Assembly (NCBI RefSeq): GCF_019880205.1
Contig: NZ_CP082293.1
Location: forward strand, 124,001 to 188,000
Reading direction: 5' to 3'
DNA length: 64,000 nt
From: Pantoea alfalfae
GTDB lineage: Bacteria > Pseudomonadota > Gammaproteobacteria > Enterobacterales > Enterobacteriaceae
Shown here piece by piece: positions 33,272 to 42,653 of the stretch. How positions within the stretch are numbered: position 1 is the stretch's first letter; each line of letters begins with the position of its first letter. The notes under the pieces were generated by a model. It was not told the DNA's origin and searched no databases. It worked only from the letters and a program-made list of their open reading frames with translations. Position numbers and translations under genes: made by a program.

Positions 33272-35468
33272 TCGTACCTCCGATCTGTGCGGGTAACACT
33301 TTTGTGACGACCCACGCCAGCCCCAGCAAAATCAGACCACCAGCCAGCAGCAACAGCGCTTTATGCAGCAGCAGCACTTCCAGGAAGTAATACCAGCCAA
33401 TGACATACAGCACCATGAACCCGCCACTGACCACCAGCAATCCCGGACTTCCCTGATAACGTGCCATCAGAATTAACCACAATCCCAGCCCGATACCCGG
33501 CGCATAAAGGGCGGCAGCCCCGCAGATAACGGCGGCGGGCAGCGTGATGATCGAAAACAGCGGCTGACTGCTCTTTTTCTGACTGAGCGCACTCAGCACT
33601 AAGCCTGCCGCAATACCGGTGCCTGTCGCAGGCTGAAGCATAGAAAACTGCGCAGAAGACCAGAGTAAATTCATGAGAACCGCCGCGTTTATGCCGAGTG
33701 AACTCAGCACCATCAGACCCGCCGGGATGCCATACAGCAGGGGATGCACGGCGTCAGCATAGGGTCCTGCCAGTAATCTCAGTTGATGACTGACAATCCA
33801 CAGCCACAAAAACATCACCGCTGCCACCAGCAGGGAAACAGCAACGCGGCCTGCCGTTGGCGACAGGTAGAGCAGGGAAAGTAAATAGCCCGCCAGCACC
33901 AGAAAAAAAGTCAGGGCAGTGATGGCCATAAATCGGTAAGTGCTGTCAGGCATCGCCACCGCCATCGCCGCGAGAATCGGTAATGCGCACAGTGAGCTCA
34001 GCATCATAAAGCTGACGTCATCGCTCTGGATTTGTAACACAACGCCGATAACCAGCCCACACGTCGCCGCAATGGCCCATGCCAGCCCAAGGTGATACTT
34101 ACCGTCACGATCGCTGCGTAACAGGCCGCGGGCAATCACGGCGAGGACCAGTGAAGGCACGATAAGGGTCACAGCATTCGGGTCGTCGAGCAGGTCAGTG
34201 CTATAGAGCACCAGCGCCATCAGTAACAGAGTGATGAGCGCGGCGACCCAGCCTCCGACGCTCAGCGCCAGCCTCAGATACCAGGGCAGATTGGATGCGT
34301 GACCGCGTTGCTGAATCTCCCTAATCTGTGCGTCGCTCAGCAGGCCCTGATGACGCAGGGCATCTTCCAGGAAGGTCAGCCTGGCCGGAGCCTGATCGAG
34401 CGGTCCCTTTTCAGCCAGTTTGCGCTGCCACTTCAGCAGGATCGAACCATTTGCCGCCACCCAGAAAATCATCAGGACGCCGGTCAGATACAGGTCAGCC
34501 GTAACATAGGCCACAAGGAATAACTGCATGATCAGTGCGCAGCCCACAATCGTCAGACTGGCGATGCCCAGCGTCAGCATACAGAGATCAACATGGCGAT
34601 AACGGTACAGGTAATAGCCTGCCAGCAGGGTGGCCACCCAGCCGCCCGTGACTAACGTAAAGTGGTTAGCACCGTGCCCGTCAGAGATATTTCCGGCCAC
34701 GATGGCGGTCAGCAGCAGCAGTAAAAATCCGGCCATGACGCGTGAGAACCAGCGGCTTGCCAGCCAGCTCTCAGGATGATGCGTTATTGCCCGACAGGCC
34801 AGAACTTCCCTGATAATCAGGCAGGCTGCCAGCAGCGCCAGATAGACGTGCAGCACTGTCGTCGGGAGCCAGAAGAAGCTGTCAGACACGGCGAGCTCCA
34901 GCAGTGACGTCGGCAACGTGGCGGTGTAATAGAGCTGGAACGCCAGGTTAGCGACCAGCCAGCTGCAAAACCACAGGCTGTTTTGCCGGGCAATCAGCGC
35001 CAGCGGCAGAAGAATGCATAACCAGGCCCGGAATAGCTCCCAGCTATCCGCACCCGTCTGATAAATCTGTCCGTAAAGCGCAAAGAGAGCACCGAAACTT
35101 AATCCTGCTGCCAGCAATGCGCTGCGTGCCAGCGTGCTGTACCAGCGCCACCAGACCACTACCGCCAGCGCGACGATCAGCAGTTCGGTCAGGGCGAATT
35201 TCGCCATCTTCGGCAGCCAGGCCCAGTTCCAGGCAATAAAAAATACCGACCCGGCAACCAGTGACAGCAACCCCAGAAAGCTAAGCACCGGGATAAGAAA
35301 CTGACGCCATTGCGCATGTGACGGCCTGATACCACAGAAAACGAAGATGCGCTGGCAGGTTTCCGGGCTCAGTCTTCCGACGTTGACCAGACCAGCAATC
35401 TGACGGCAAAGATAGGCTGCCGTTCGTGATGGCATCCCGGTTATTCCATCAGGTGCAATCTCCCTCAT
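33258..35468 (-). CDS. Fused DUF2157-DUF4401 polytopic membrane protein
   Basis: A 736-residue protein with about 20 predicted membrane helices. The N-terminal half has the soluble start (NVGRLSPETCQRIFVFCGI) and helices of DUF2157. A cytoplasmic linker near residues 370-400 (LEDALRHQGLLSDAQIREI) begins the second half, which resembles DUF4401 with its own helices. In many genomes these are two genes; here they are one. ATG 35468 is chosen because 75 codons of the longer frame (to 35693) show no domain. Its ribosome site is weak. Role unknown; with the GDYXXLXY protein it probably forms a membrane complex. Confidence 0.8.
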   Translation of the reverse strand: MREIAPDGITGMPSRTAAYLCRQIAGLVNVGRLSPETCQRIFVFCGIRPSHAQWRQFLIPVLSFLGLLSLVAGSVFFIAWNWAWLPKMAKFALTELLIVALAVVVWWRWYSTLARSALLAAGLSFGALFALYGQIYQTGADSWELFRAWLCILLPLALIARQNSLWFCSWLVANLAFQLYYTATLPTSLLELAVSDSFFWLPTTVLHVYLALLAACLIIREVLACRAITHHPESWLASRWFSRVMAGFLLLLLTAIVAGNISDGHGANHFTLVTGGWVATLLAGYYLYRYRHVDLCMLTLGIASLTIVGCALIMQLFLVAYVTADLYLTGVLMIFWVAANGSILLKWQRKLAEKGPLDQAPARLTFLEDALRHQGLLSDAQIREIQQRGHASNLPWYLRLALSVGGWVAALITLLLMALVLYSTDLLDDPNAVTLIVPSLVLAVIARGLLRSDRDGKYHLGLAWAIAATCGLVIGVVLQIQSDDVSFMMLSSLCALPILAAMAVAMPDSTYRFMAITALTFFLVLAGYLLSLLYLSPTAGRVAVSLLVAAVMFLWLWIVSHQLRLLAGPYADAVHPLLYGIPAGLMVLSSLGINAAVLMNLLWSSAQFSMLQPATGTGIAAGLVLSALSQKKSSQPLFSIITLPAAVICGAAALYAPGIGLGLWLILMARYQGSPGLLVVSGGFMVLYVIGWYYFLEVLLLHKALLLLAGGLILLGLAWVVTKVLPAQIGGTSENA

Positions 35469-35845
35469 ACATTCTCTGCCTCTGTTTGCGGTGTGAGTTT
35501 GATGACGATAACCACGATTCTTCCCTGCGCTCACGCTTTGCTGAGCGGCCGATAATTTTGCTGAACAAATGTAAACATCTTTTGCGGGATATAACAGTGT
35601 CAATCTAATACGAGGGGGGAACGCTGCGCGATCCGCCACACTCTTTTGAATATGAGCATCGCTGACCAGAGCACCTGCGTTTACTGATGTCATAATCCTG
35701 ATCGTTTTGTCTGAACAGACAGGTCCATCCCACTGAGCTCACGGGAAAATAATCACTCTGTTAACCGCCAATGTTTCCCGGTGATTTCATTTTTCTGTCA
35801 CTTTTATTCTTTAGGCTCGTGGCTTTCCTTAACGGATATAAAAAT
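35469..35845. other. Divergent promoter gap
   Basis: This lies between the leftward DUF protein and the rightward esterase gene. No gene or clear operator was seen. The AT-rich part near 35770-35840 probably holds the esterase promoter. Confidence 0.4.
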
Positions 35846-37204
35846 ATGAAAATAAAAGCGATTTCTCTGCTTATCGGTTGCGCACTCTCTTTATCAACAT
35901 TAGCGGCACAGCCGAAAGTTGAAAGCGACGTCGTCAGTTTCCCTGAAGGAACGCGCGTGAGCTACAACGGGGCATTCGCCAGCGCATTTCCTCAGGGTCT
36001 GCCGGTGGGTATTGGTTCCGGTTTGCTGTTTACCGGTAAGCAGGGGGAGGCGCTGACCTTTGTTACCGTCACCGATCGCGGACCCAATGCCGACTCACCT
36101 GATGTCGGTAAGAAAGAATCAAAAATATTCGTCACGCCGGACTTCGCTCCACTGCTGATGAATATTCGGGTGCAGAAGGGCAAAGCCGAGGCCACGGATG
36201 CCCGACCATTGCATGACGATAAGGGCAATATAAACGGCTTGCCGTTGCAGGATGGCGTCATTGGATCAACTAATGAAGTCGCGCTAAGCGATACGCTGAA
36301 AGCGCTGCAGGGTGACAACCGTGGTCTGGATACAGAAGGCATTACGCCGGATGGCAAGGGCGGATACTGGCTATGCGATGAGTATGGTCCGTTCCTGATT
36401 AATGTAGATGAGCGCGGTAAAATCCTGGCCATTCACGGGCCGCAGGCAGCCGAAGGGGAGAAATCCATCGCAGGCGGTCTGCCGAACATACTCAAATGGC
36501 GTCAGCCAAACCGTGGCTTTGAGGGGATCACCCGCATGCCCGATGGGCGTATCATTGCCGCGGTGCAGAGCACGCTTAATATCGACGGTAAAAGCAAAAA
36601 GCAGGCGCGCTTTACCCGCCTGGTGAGTTTCGATCCGGCGACCGGGAAAACCGCGATGTATGGTTACCCTATCGACAGCGAGGCTTACAGTAAAAACAGT
36701 GACGCAAAAATTGGCGATATCGTGGCGATCGACAATCAGCATATCCTGCTGATAGAACAGGGCACCGATAAAAACGATGCGATGCGCAACCTTGTCTATA
36801 AGGTGGATCTTAGCCCGGCTACCGAGCTTTCAGCATTTGATAAGCCCGGTGAATACCCGGAGTTTGACGACGAGAAAACGCTGCTGAAACGCGGCATTAA
36901 GTTTGCCGCTAAAAAGCGGGTGGTTGATTTACGTCAGCTCGGCTGGCAGCAGGAGAAAGCCGAAGGGCTGGCGCTGATCGACGATAAAACGCTGGCGATC
37001 ACTAATGATAATGACTTTGGCGTGAAAGCGGTGATGCAGGATCCGGTTGAAGGTAAGAAGCGTAAGGATTATCGGGTGACGGAGCAGGGGACGCTTAAGG
37101 TTGATGACAAGCCGGTTGCCACGACCATTAGCCTGAAGCCACTGAAGAAACCGGAGTCGGACAGTGAGTTGTGGGTTGTTACGCTGGCGGAATCGCTAAA
37201 ATAA
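35846..37204 (+). CDS. Secreted esterase-like activity of phytase family protein
   Basis: A 452-residue periplasmic protein. The signal peptide is MKIKAISLLIGCALSLSTLAA. The mature chain has the beta-propeller-like phytase/esterase pattern: FVTVTDRGPNAD, GLDTEGITPDGKGGYWLCDEYGPFL, NRGFEGITRMPDGRIIAAVQS and KAEGLALIDDKTLAITNDNDFG. This matches the Phytase-like (PF13449) family, found in secreted phosphoesterases. ATG 35846 gives the clean signal peptide; the frame opens 25 codons earlier. Monocistronic: repeat copies follow it, and the next gene has its own ribosome site. Confidence 0.88.
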   Translation: MKIKAISLLIGCALSLSTLAAQPKVESDVVSFPEGTRVSYNGAFASAFPQGLPVGIGSGLLFTGKQGEALTFVTVTDRGPNADSPDVGKKESKIFVTPDFAPLLMNIRVQKGKAEATDARPLHDDKGNINGLPLQDGVIGSTNEVALSDTLKALQGDNRGLDTEGITPDGKGGYWLCDEYGPFLINVDERGKILAIHGPQAAEGEKSIAGGLPNILKWRQPNRGFEGITRMPDGRIIAAVQSTLNIDGKSKKQARFTRLVSFDPATGKTAMYGYPIDSEAYSKNSDAKIGDIVAIDNQHILLIEQGTDKNDAMRNLVYKVDLSPATELSAFDKPGEYPEFDDEKTLLKRGIKFAAKKRVVDLRQLGWQQEKAEGLALIDDKTLAITNDNDFGVKAVMQDPVEGKKRKDYRVTEQGTLKVDDKPVATTISLKPLKKPESDSELWVVTLAESLK

Positions 37205-37236
37205 GATTCAAAGGAGTAAAGCGTTAACGTTCGTTT

Positions 37237-37295
37237 TTGGCACAAAGCGGACAGATGCGCATGTTAATGTCCGCTTTGTGCCAGAAGCGGACATT
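37237..37295. repeat. Dispersed palindromic repeat, best copy plus a half-copy
   Basis: At 37266-37295 AATGTCCGCTT and AAGCGGACATT form a perfect 11-bp stem around an 8-base loop (TGTGCCAG). Just before it, TTGGCACAAAGCGGACAG (37237-37254) is a half-copy in the other orientation. Related copies lie at 32499, 38561, 45905, 49153, 52558 and 57411. Confidence 0.85.
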
Positions 37296-37407
37296 GCGAT
37301 CATCATGGTGCGTGAATGAGTGAAAGCAGGTTAATTTGGGCACCTGGTGAAGCTAAAAACCTATTCAAGCTTTTAGCCGAATCATCTCGAGGAAGGATAC
37401 AGCTCAT

Positions 37408-37860
37408 ATGAAGGTTATTGAAAGTGGCATTCGTGACGTAAAACAAGGTGAAAATGTGAAAGTAATCACGCCGGTAAACATCTATGAGTGTCAACTGGGC
37501 GATGATGTTTTTGTAGGGCCATTTGTAGAGATACAAAAAGGATGCGTTATAGGCGACAGAACCCGAGTACAGTCTCACACTTTTATCTGTGAGAATGTTA
37601 CCTTGGGTAAGGACTGTTTTATAGGCCATGGCGTAACCTTTGCTAACGACCTGTTCAAGAATGGCGGTCCTGATGCTTCTGCAGAAAGCTGGATACATAT
37701 CGTATTAGGTAACGCGATAACCGTGGGGAGCGGAGCAACTATCTTAACAACTGACATTTGCAGTGGTGCGGTGATTGGTGCAGGTAGCGTGGTTACAAAG
37801 CCTGTGCTAATTAAAGGGGTGTATGCTGGCAATCCAGCCAGACTTTTGAGAGAGCTCTAA
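37408..37860 (+). CDS. Hexapeptide-repeat (left-handed beta-helix) acetyltransferase
   Basis: A 150-residue protein built of hexapeptide repeats: NIYECQLGDDVFVGPFVEIQ, VIGDRTRVQSHTFICENVTLG, CFIGHGVTFAND, then ITVGSGATILTTDICSGAVIG and the closing VYAGNPARLLREL. The fold and His in IGHGVTF fit WbbJ/WlbB-like O- or N-acetyltransferases acting on sugar nucleotides or surface polysaccharide. The ribosome site is GGAAGGAT. No other polysaccharide genes are adjacent, and a shadow frame on the opposite strand is ignored. Base composition is more AT-rich than the neighbouring esterase, consistent with separate acquisition. Confidence 0.87.
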   Translation: MKVIESGIRDVKQGENVKVITPVNIYECQLGDDVFVGPFVEIQKGCVIGDRTRVQSHTFICENVTLGKDCFIGHGVTFANDLFKNGGPDASAESWIHIVLGNAITVGSGATILTTDICSGAVIGAGSVVTKPVLIKGVYAGNPARLLREL

Positions 37861-37979
37861 GCATTGTCTCTGAAAATTTTTAGCCCAAACTTATCGCCAT
37901 CGCAGGTCGTTAAGGTAGGCTTCTCGCCAAAGCGGCCCTCAAAGCCGCTGGATAGGTGATGGGCTGAGGAACTTATCTG

Positions 37980-38468
37980 TCAGTGATTATGATCCCTCAG
38001 AAAAACTGTCAGCACATCTTTCGGCGGAACACCTTCGCACTCAGAAATTAACCAGCCTACAGCCCCACGGTGATAAGTTCCATGAAAAAGCATGTGATTT
38101 AGCATATCTGTAGCAGTCATTTCTCCCTCACCACCATCGACAAAGCTGAACTTAATAGTTTCTCTTAAATCAGCAGGAGACATTGAGCTTACGCGCCGGA
38201 TATACCAGTTTGTACAGTCGTCCATTTCGATCTCAAGCTCATCTACTGAGGGTGTTTCAGGGGTGTTCAGGGCAGTGTAACCATGCTGCTGACCCGAAAT
38301 ATTTGCTCTAAAAATCATGTCTACCACATGAATATGGTTCATCAGTCTTAGCATCAGATGACGCTTTTCTGCATAAGCAGATTCGCTGATACCTTTAACT
38401 GCTTTTAGCGTTTCAGCGTCAATCCAGCGCTTGAATTTCAAGAGTATAACCAGTGTGCTCTTGTCCAT
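37980..38468 (-). CDS. DinB family protein
   Basis: About 162 residues forming a four-helix DinB/YfiT-like bundle. The metal triad is visible: a histidine in LMNHIHVVD (near residue 48) and the HMLFHGTYHRGAVGWLI block near residue 130. DinB-like proteins are putative metal-dependent thiol transferases or hydrolases (not the DNA polymerase). ATG 38468 has AGGAAAA upstream and gives the usual length; the frame opens at 38507. Downstream gap to the acetyltransferase gene is about 120 bp. Confidence 0.86.
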   Translation of the reverse strand: MDKSTLVILLKFKRWIDAETLKAVKGISESAYAEKRHLMLRLMNHIHVVDMIFRANISGQQHGYTALNTPETPSVDELEIEMDDCTNWYIRRVSSMSPADLRETIKFSFVDGGEGEMTATDMLNHMLFHGTYHRGAVGWLISECEGVPPKDVLTVFLRDHNH

Positions 38469-38560
38469 GAATTTTTTCCTGATTTGCCAGTTTCGATAGC
38501 ATATCAATTATGTAGGTTATGTAGCAGGGGTTCTAATTCAAAAAGTATAAGCATAAACAA

Positions 38561-38590
38561 GGTCTGCTCTGTGCCAGAAGCGGACGTTGC
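38561..38590. repeat. Dispersed palindromic repeat copy
   Basis: GTCTGCTCTGTGCCAGAAGCGGACGTTG keeps the loop and right arm of the repeat; the left arm has two changes. It lies between the DinB and GST genes. A further fragment, GTCCGCTTTTCGC, is at 39292-39304 beyond the GST start. Confidence 0.75.
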
Positions 38591-38634
38591 GCTTTTTACT
38601 GCCGTGAATGCATCTCAATGATATTACAAACTCG

Positions 38635-39231
38635 TTAGAGATTATTCATTTCCTGAGCTTTCACGAATGCTGGTCGGCTCATGGCTCTGGCTATGTAACT
38701 GTCCGTTTCTTTGTCAATTTCTAATCCGCATAGTTTTGCCCATAGCAACGAATGAGAGAGGAAAATGTCGGCCAGAGTAAAATTGTCCCCGGCGATCCAG
38801 GTATGGGACGGATTGAAGCGGATCCGGGAGATGACCTTGGTTGCTTCGTCTCTAAGGGAATTCATTAAGTCAGTGGATCGTTGGTTTTCTGGAATGAATA
38901 CATTTTGTTTCAGTAAACTCCAGACCGGCGCTTCTAAGTCGGTGAGACTAAAGCTCAACCACGCATTAACGGAGGCTTTTTCTTCAGGATTTGCGGGGTA
39001 AAGAGTACCATTTTGATGTTTTTCACACAGGTAAATACATATAGCTAAGGTTTCACTGATTGATATTTTTCCGTCAACCAAAAAAGGTACTTTTCCAAAA
39101 GGATGGGGGGATTTCACATCAGATGTTGGATTAAAAAGCTCTACTCTGATGGTATCGTAAGTTGCCCCAATTTCTTCAAGCGCCCAAAGCACCCTAAGGG
39201 ATCTGCTTTTTGGGTAGGTATAGATTTTCAA
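38635..39231 (-). CDS. Glutathione S-transferase
   Basis: A 198-residue GST. The thioredoxin-like N-terminal domain has MKIYTYPKSRSLRVLWALEE, with the Ser/Arg region for glutathione, then GKVPFLVDGKISISETLAICIYL, the cis-Pro and Glu-Thr/Ser glutathione motif. The helical C-terminal domain ends WIAGDNFTLADIFLSHSL, including the N-capping box Asp. The start codon is TTG at 39231, with AAGGAG eight bases upstream and no ATG in frame nearby. It probably conjugates electrophiles; substrate unknown. Confidence 0.9.
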   Translation of the reverse strand: MKIYTYPKSRSLRVLWALEEIGATYDTIRVELFNPTSDVKSPHPFGKVPFLVDGKISISETLAICIYLCEKHQNGTLYPANPEEKASVNAWLSFSLTDLEAPVWSLLKQNVFIPENQRSTDLMNSLRDEATKVISRIRFNPSHTWIAGDNFTLADIFLSHSLLWAKLCGLEIDKETDSYIARAMSRPAFVKAQEMNNL

Positions 39232-39325
39232 CTCAAAACTCCTTTTTTATGAGCAGTCTTTATAGAATAAGTGTTGAGTTAATGTCAAAAAGTCCGCTTT
39301 TCGCTCTTAGCAGCCATTTTTGATA

Positions 39326-39348
39326 ACCGCGCATGACAAATGCGCGGT
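39326..39348 (-). terminator. Hairpin after MCP 1
   Basis: ACCGCGCAT and ATGCGCGGT form a perfect 9-bp stem with a 5-base loop, 20 bp beyond the stop of the leftward MCP gene. The T tract after it on the minus strand is poor (TATCAAAAA), so termination efficiency is uncertain. Confidence 0.55.
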
Positions 39349-39367
39349 ATCTCAGTCAGAAATGCGT

Positions 39368-41008
39368 CTAGCCTTCAGCGCCACTTGCCTGGCGGTTTTT
39401 GGCTAAATCAGTCTGGAATGCCGGTCTGGCAGCAGTTGCAGTTACTTTAACAGAAACAGGTGCTGCCTGGTTGCTAAGACTGAACACGGAAACAGCCTGG
39501 AGTAGCAGTTCAGCTTGCTCCCTGAGACTTGCAGCTGCAGAGGCGGACTCCTCAACCAGAGAAGCATTCTGCTGCGTGGCGCTATCCATTTCTGTTACCG
39601 CAATTCCCACCTGTTCAATGCCGCGGGCCTGCTCCGCGCTGGCTGACGTGATTTCCTCTACCGTATCCGTGAGCTTCCCGACCGCAGACTGGATATCCGA
39701 CATGGTTTCAGAAGCGTGAACGACGAGTTGATTACCCTGTTCAACGCTGTGCGCGTTTGCCTCAATAAGCTGGCGTATCTCGCCGGCAGCTGTGGCACTG
39801 CGCTGTGCCAGTGACCTGACTTCACTTGCCACGACGGCAAATCCGCGACCGTGTTCACCCGCGCGGGCAGCTTCGACGGCCGCATTCAGTGCAAGAATGT
39901 TAGTCTGGAAGGCTATCCCATCAATTACGGCCGTGATTTCGGAAATGCGATCAGAACTTTCGCTGATGGATTTCATTGTGCCGGTAATGGCACCCGTCGC
40001 GCTGCTGCCCTTACTGGCCACATCACGCACGCTGACCGCCAGCTGAACCGCCTGGCGGGCGTTGTTCGCATTGTTTTTCACGGTCATGCCAAGCTGCGTC
40101 ATTGTTGCAGCAGTCTGCTCCAGCGCGCTGGCCTGCTCTTCGGTCCTCTGTGAAAGGTCAGCATTCCCATGCGCAATCTGGGAACTGGCTGAGGCGACGT
40201 TTTCTGCATTGTTTCGCACCTGGCTGACGGTGTTAATCAGCGAGTCCTGCATGTCACGGATGGCTGACAGCAGAATGCCTGTTTCATCTTTATGGCCAGT
40301 GAGAATGGTACCGCTGAGGTCACCGCGTGACACACGCCCTGCGGCTTCTACTGCTTCCTGAAGAGGACGTGTGATACTCCGGGAGATAATCAGGGCAGAA
40401 ATGGCCGCCAGCAGAACAGCAACAACACCGGCGGCAATAAGAATTGTCAAAGCTTCCGACCGGTCATTGTGCGCCTGTGCAGCAGAACTACTCATGCGCA
40501 TTTCCTGGTGGCTCTGCAGCTCTTTGATTGAAGCCATGAAGTCACTCTGTGACTTATAACGCGGCCCAAAGAGCAGTTGTGTGGCTTCATCACTCTTCCC
40601 CTGCTGCGCGAGCGCAACTACTTCATCAATAAATGGCAGAAAAACTTTAGCCCGGGCTTTAACAAGGGAGAATATTTCTATGCCCTGTGGTGAACTGACC
40701 TGTTTAGTGAGGAGTGCCATCAGACTGTCAACCGCATCCCTTTCGCTGCGGTAATCCTGGATGGCTTTGTTTCTCAGCGACCCGTCCTTGAGGAGAATGG
40801 CATTTCTTGCAAGACGGCCTATGTCTGACGTGTAGAAGCGAAGCGATTGGGAAGCGGCAGCTTTACTGTAAGTGCTGCCTGATATCTCATCGTTAGCATT
40901 GCCAAGCGAGTTGATTTTATCGATGCCAATCAGCACCATAAGCACGACCAGTAGCGCCATGAAGCCAAAAGCGATACCAAGTCTGATTCCAATTCTTATG
41001 TTTTTCAT
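39368..41008 (-). CDS. Methyl-accepting chemotaxis protein 1
   Basis: A 546-residue transmembrane chemoreceptor. Helix 1 is [19 protein letters not shown] (about 10-30). A four-helix periplasmic ligand domain follows to about 190, then helix 2 ([23 protein letters not shown]), HAMP, and the signalling hairpin [33 protein letters not shown]. The tail ends QASGAEG, without the NWETF tether for CheR/CheB, so it depends on other receptors for adaptation. A sigma-28-like promoter lies 19-46 bp before the start. The ligand domain resembles the 4HB_MCP class; ligand unknown. Confidence 0.94.
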   Translation of the reverse strand: MKNIRIGIRLGIAFGFMALLVVLMVLIGIDKINSLGNANDEISGSTYSKAAASQSLRFYTSDIGRLARNAILLKDGSLRNKAIQDYRSERDAVDSLMALLTKQVSSPQGIEIFSLVKARAKVFLPFIDEVVALAQQGKSDEATQLLFGPRYKSQSDFMASIKELQSHQEMRMSSSAAQAHNDRSEALTILIAAGVVAVLLAAISALIISRSITRPLQEAVEAAGRVSRGDLSGTILTGHKDETGILLSAIRDMQDSLINTVSQVRNNAENVASASSQIAHGNADLSQRTEEQASALEQTAATMTQLGMTVKNNANNARQAVQLAVSVRDVASKGSSATGAITGTMKSISESSDRISEITAVIDGIAFQTNILALNAAVEAARAGEHGRGFAVVASEVRSLAQRSATAAGEIRQLIEANAHSVEQGNQLVVHASETMSDIQSAVGKLTDTVEEITSASAEQARGIEQVGIAVTEMDSATQQNASLVEESASAAASLREQAELLLQAVSVFSLSNQAAPVSVKVTATAARPAFQTDLAKNRQASGAEG

Positions 41009-41026
41009 ATTCTTTCTCTGTTAAAT

Positions 41027-41054
41027 AAATCGGTTCTGATGAGGTCAAACAAAG
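41027..41054 (-). promoter_or_regulatory. Sigma-28-like promoter of MCP 1
   Basis: On the minus strand CTTTGTTT, 12 bases, then ACCGATTT. The -10 shares CCGAT with the FliA consensus GCCGATAA, and the -35 shares GTTT with TAAAGTTT. It is the weakest of four such sites here. Confidence 0.4.
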
Positions 41055-41973
41055 GTTTATTAGAACGTTCTCCTGCTCAGCAGGAAAATATCTGAGCGAT
41101 GCACTGTGACGCATCGCTTCACTTAAAAACGAAGTCATTATTATCAGCGTCGATCAAAAAAATATCGGGTATGCTCTCCACGAAGCTTATGTTCGTCCGG
41201 GCAATTCGCGTACGAGAAGCATCATATCTGTCCTTCAATTGCCTCTCGGTATGCTTTATTTGGAAACCACAGTATCTTGCGAAATCAGCAAGGTTGAGCT
41301 CCAGTTGATACTTCTTATTGATTCAACGCTTATCGTTTAATGACCCTTTTATTTTCACTATCCAGTGGATAAAAAATTCTGGTACCGACTGATAATATTA
41401 TTATCAAGTGAAACGTTAACATGCTAAAAAAGCGCGCATTTATTCAACAAATATACACACATGCGGAGACACGCGTTCAAAAGTTTTCCAACTGCGAACT
41501 CAGCCTTTCGATCATCATAAGCCTGTGTCCTGGCATATACTTCATATTCTCCTGGTTTATAAATAAGATGCGCGTAAAAAGTTGCAAATTTTTGGTAACG
41601 CCTGAATTTTATTAGTCAGTCAGTGTTCATCATACCCACTCTTTAAAATCTTTATAAAAATTAATTTATAATCTCAATGAATGGGAATCTTCCCGACCTG
41701 ACATGCTTTTCTACAGAAATAATGTAGCAGCATCAGGAGATCATTAAGTTGATACTCAAAACACCTTCATGGCGCTGCGTAAAGATACGGTCAGGACATT
41801 TCAGCCAGACCTGGGCGTGTTTACGGATCTGTGCCTGACCGACTTAATACATGACACCCATGTGCCTTACCGGGAAGTAAAACCGGGTAAGAAAGATCTC
41901 TCTGATTTTATGACTGGCATGCCAGTCGTTTGTAAGCTGACAGAAAAGCGACAATCTCTATTGTGGTGAAATT
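41055..41973. other. AT-rich gap with unassigned short frames
   Basis: Three short rightward frames (41099-41308, 41421-41615, 41769-41969) have no recognisable family. The last one (66 codons, MALRKDTVRTFQPDLGVFTD) follows AGGAG at a poor distance and looks like the front of a truncated gene. None is called as a gene. Confidence 0.35.
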
Positions 41974-42255
41974 TTAAATGCATCCTTTCTTAGGAATTAA
42001 GAGGAAATTTTGTACGGCCATTATAATCCTTTCTGTCATAGCAACTTCAATCAATGCTATAGGGTGATTGATTTGCGTCCATTTAATAAATTCTGCATCG
42101 CTCATGAATTCAGTAAACTCAGAGTAAGTGTTAATGAGATGCAATAGGTTATTTACATACACTTCCGGAGATCTGTAATCACCTTCACTGAGCTGTTCCA
42201 CCATAAAATCAGACCGTTCTTTAACTTCCTCAAAAAGCTTGTATTTAGCATGCAT
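41974..42255 (-). CDS. Hypothetical 93-residue protein
   Basis: A small acidic, helical, soluble protein (MHAKYKLFEEVKERSDFMVE to LLIPKKGCI) with no family I recognise. Its composition is protein-like and rich in Glu, Leu and Ile. No signal peptide or membrane helix is evident, and the ribosome site is weak. It sits between chemoreceptor genes in an AT-rich region that may have been acquired. Confidence 0.5.
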   Translation of the reverse strand: MHAKYKLFEEVKERSDFMVEQLSEGDYRSPEVYVNNLLHLINTYSEFTEFMSDAEFIKWTQINHPIALIEVAMTERIIMAVQNFLLIPKKGCI

Positions 42256-42653
42256 TCTGTTGTCTCACATATAGTATGGCAAGTTACTTTTAAATATAAA
42301 GAACAGGATTTGGAATTAATCTCATACTGAAATTTCCTATCTTAAAAAATTTAAAACTTGAAAAGATAATTAATTTAGGTTAAAAGCTAAACATCAATGC
42401 ATCTCTAATTAAAAAATGAAAATAAATGATTTTTATGTTTTGTCGGTTTAGAACAATCTTTATTTATTTATTTATAATGCTCTTGATTAATAGAAAATCA
42501 CAGCTTCAAGAATTAAATAAAAAATTTACCTGTAATGCACTGATGTGGAAATGGTCAATATATTTTACTTAATAACGGGTCAGGAATTATCATGACTTTT
42601 TATTTACAGAGACTACTTGTAAGTAGTCTCTGATTTTTCTTATTGATTCGCGC
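42256..42653 (+). other. AT-rich gap with a rightward terminator-like hairpin
   Basis: At 42607-42632 CAGAGACTACTT and AAGTAGTCTCTG form a 12-bp perfect stem with a 2-base loop, followed on the plus strand by ATTTTTC. It would terminate rightward transcripts, yet no rightward gene precedes it. A 13-codon frame (42591-42632) with TCAGGA upstream ends exactly in the hairpin. A small RNA or leader is possible. Confidence 0.5.

Noticed and set aside
37303..37698. 131-codon leftward frame opposite the hexapeptide acetyltransferase
   Set aside because: Shadow; the rightward frame has clear hexapeptide repeats and a ribosome site.
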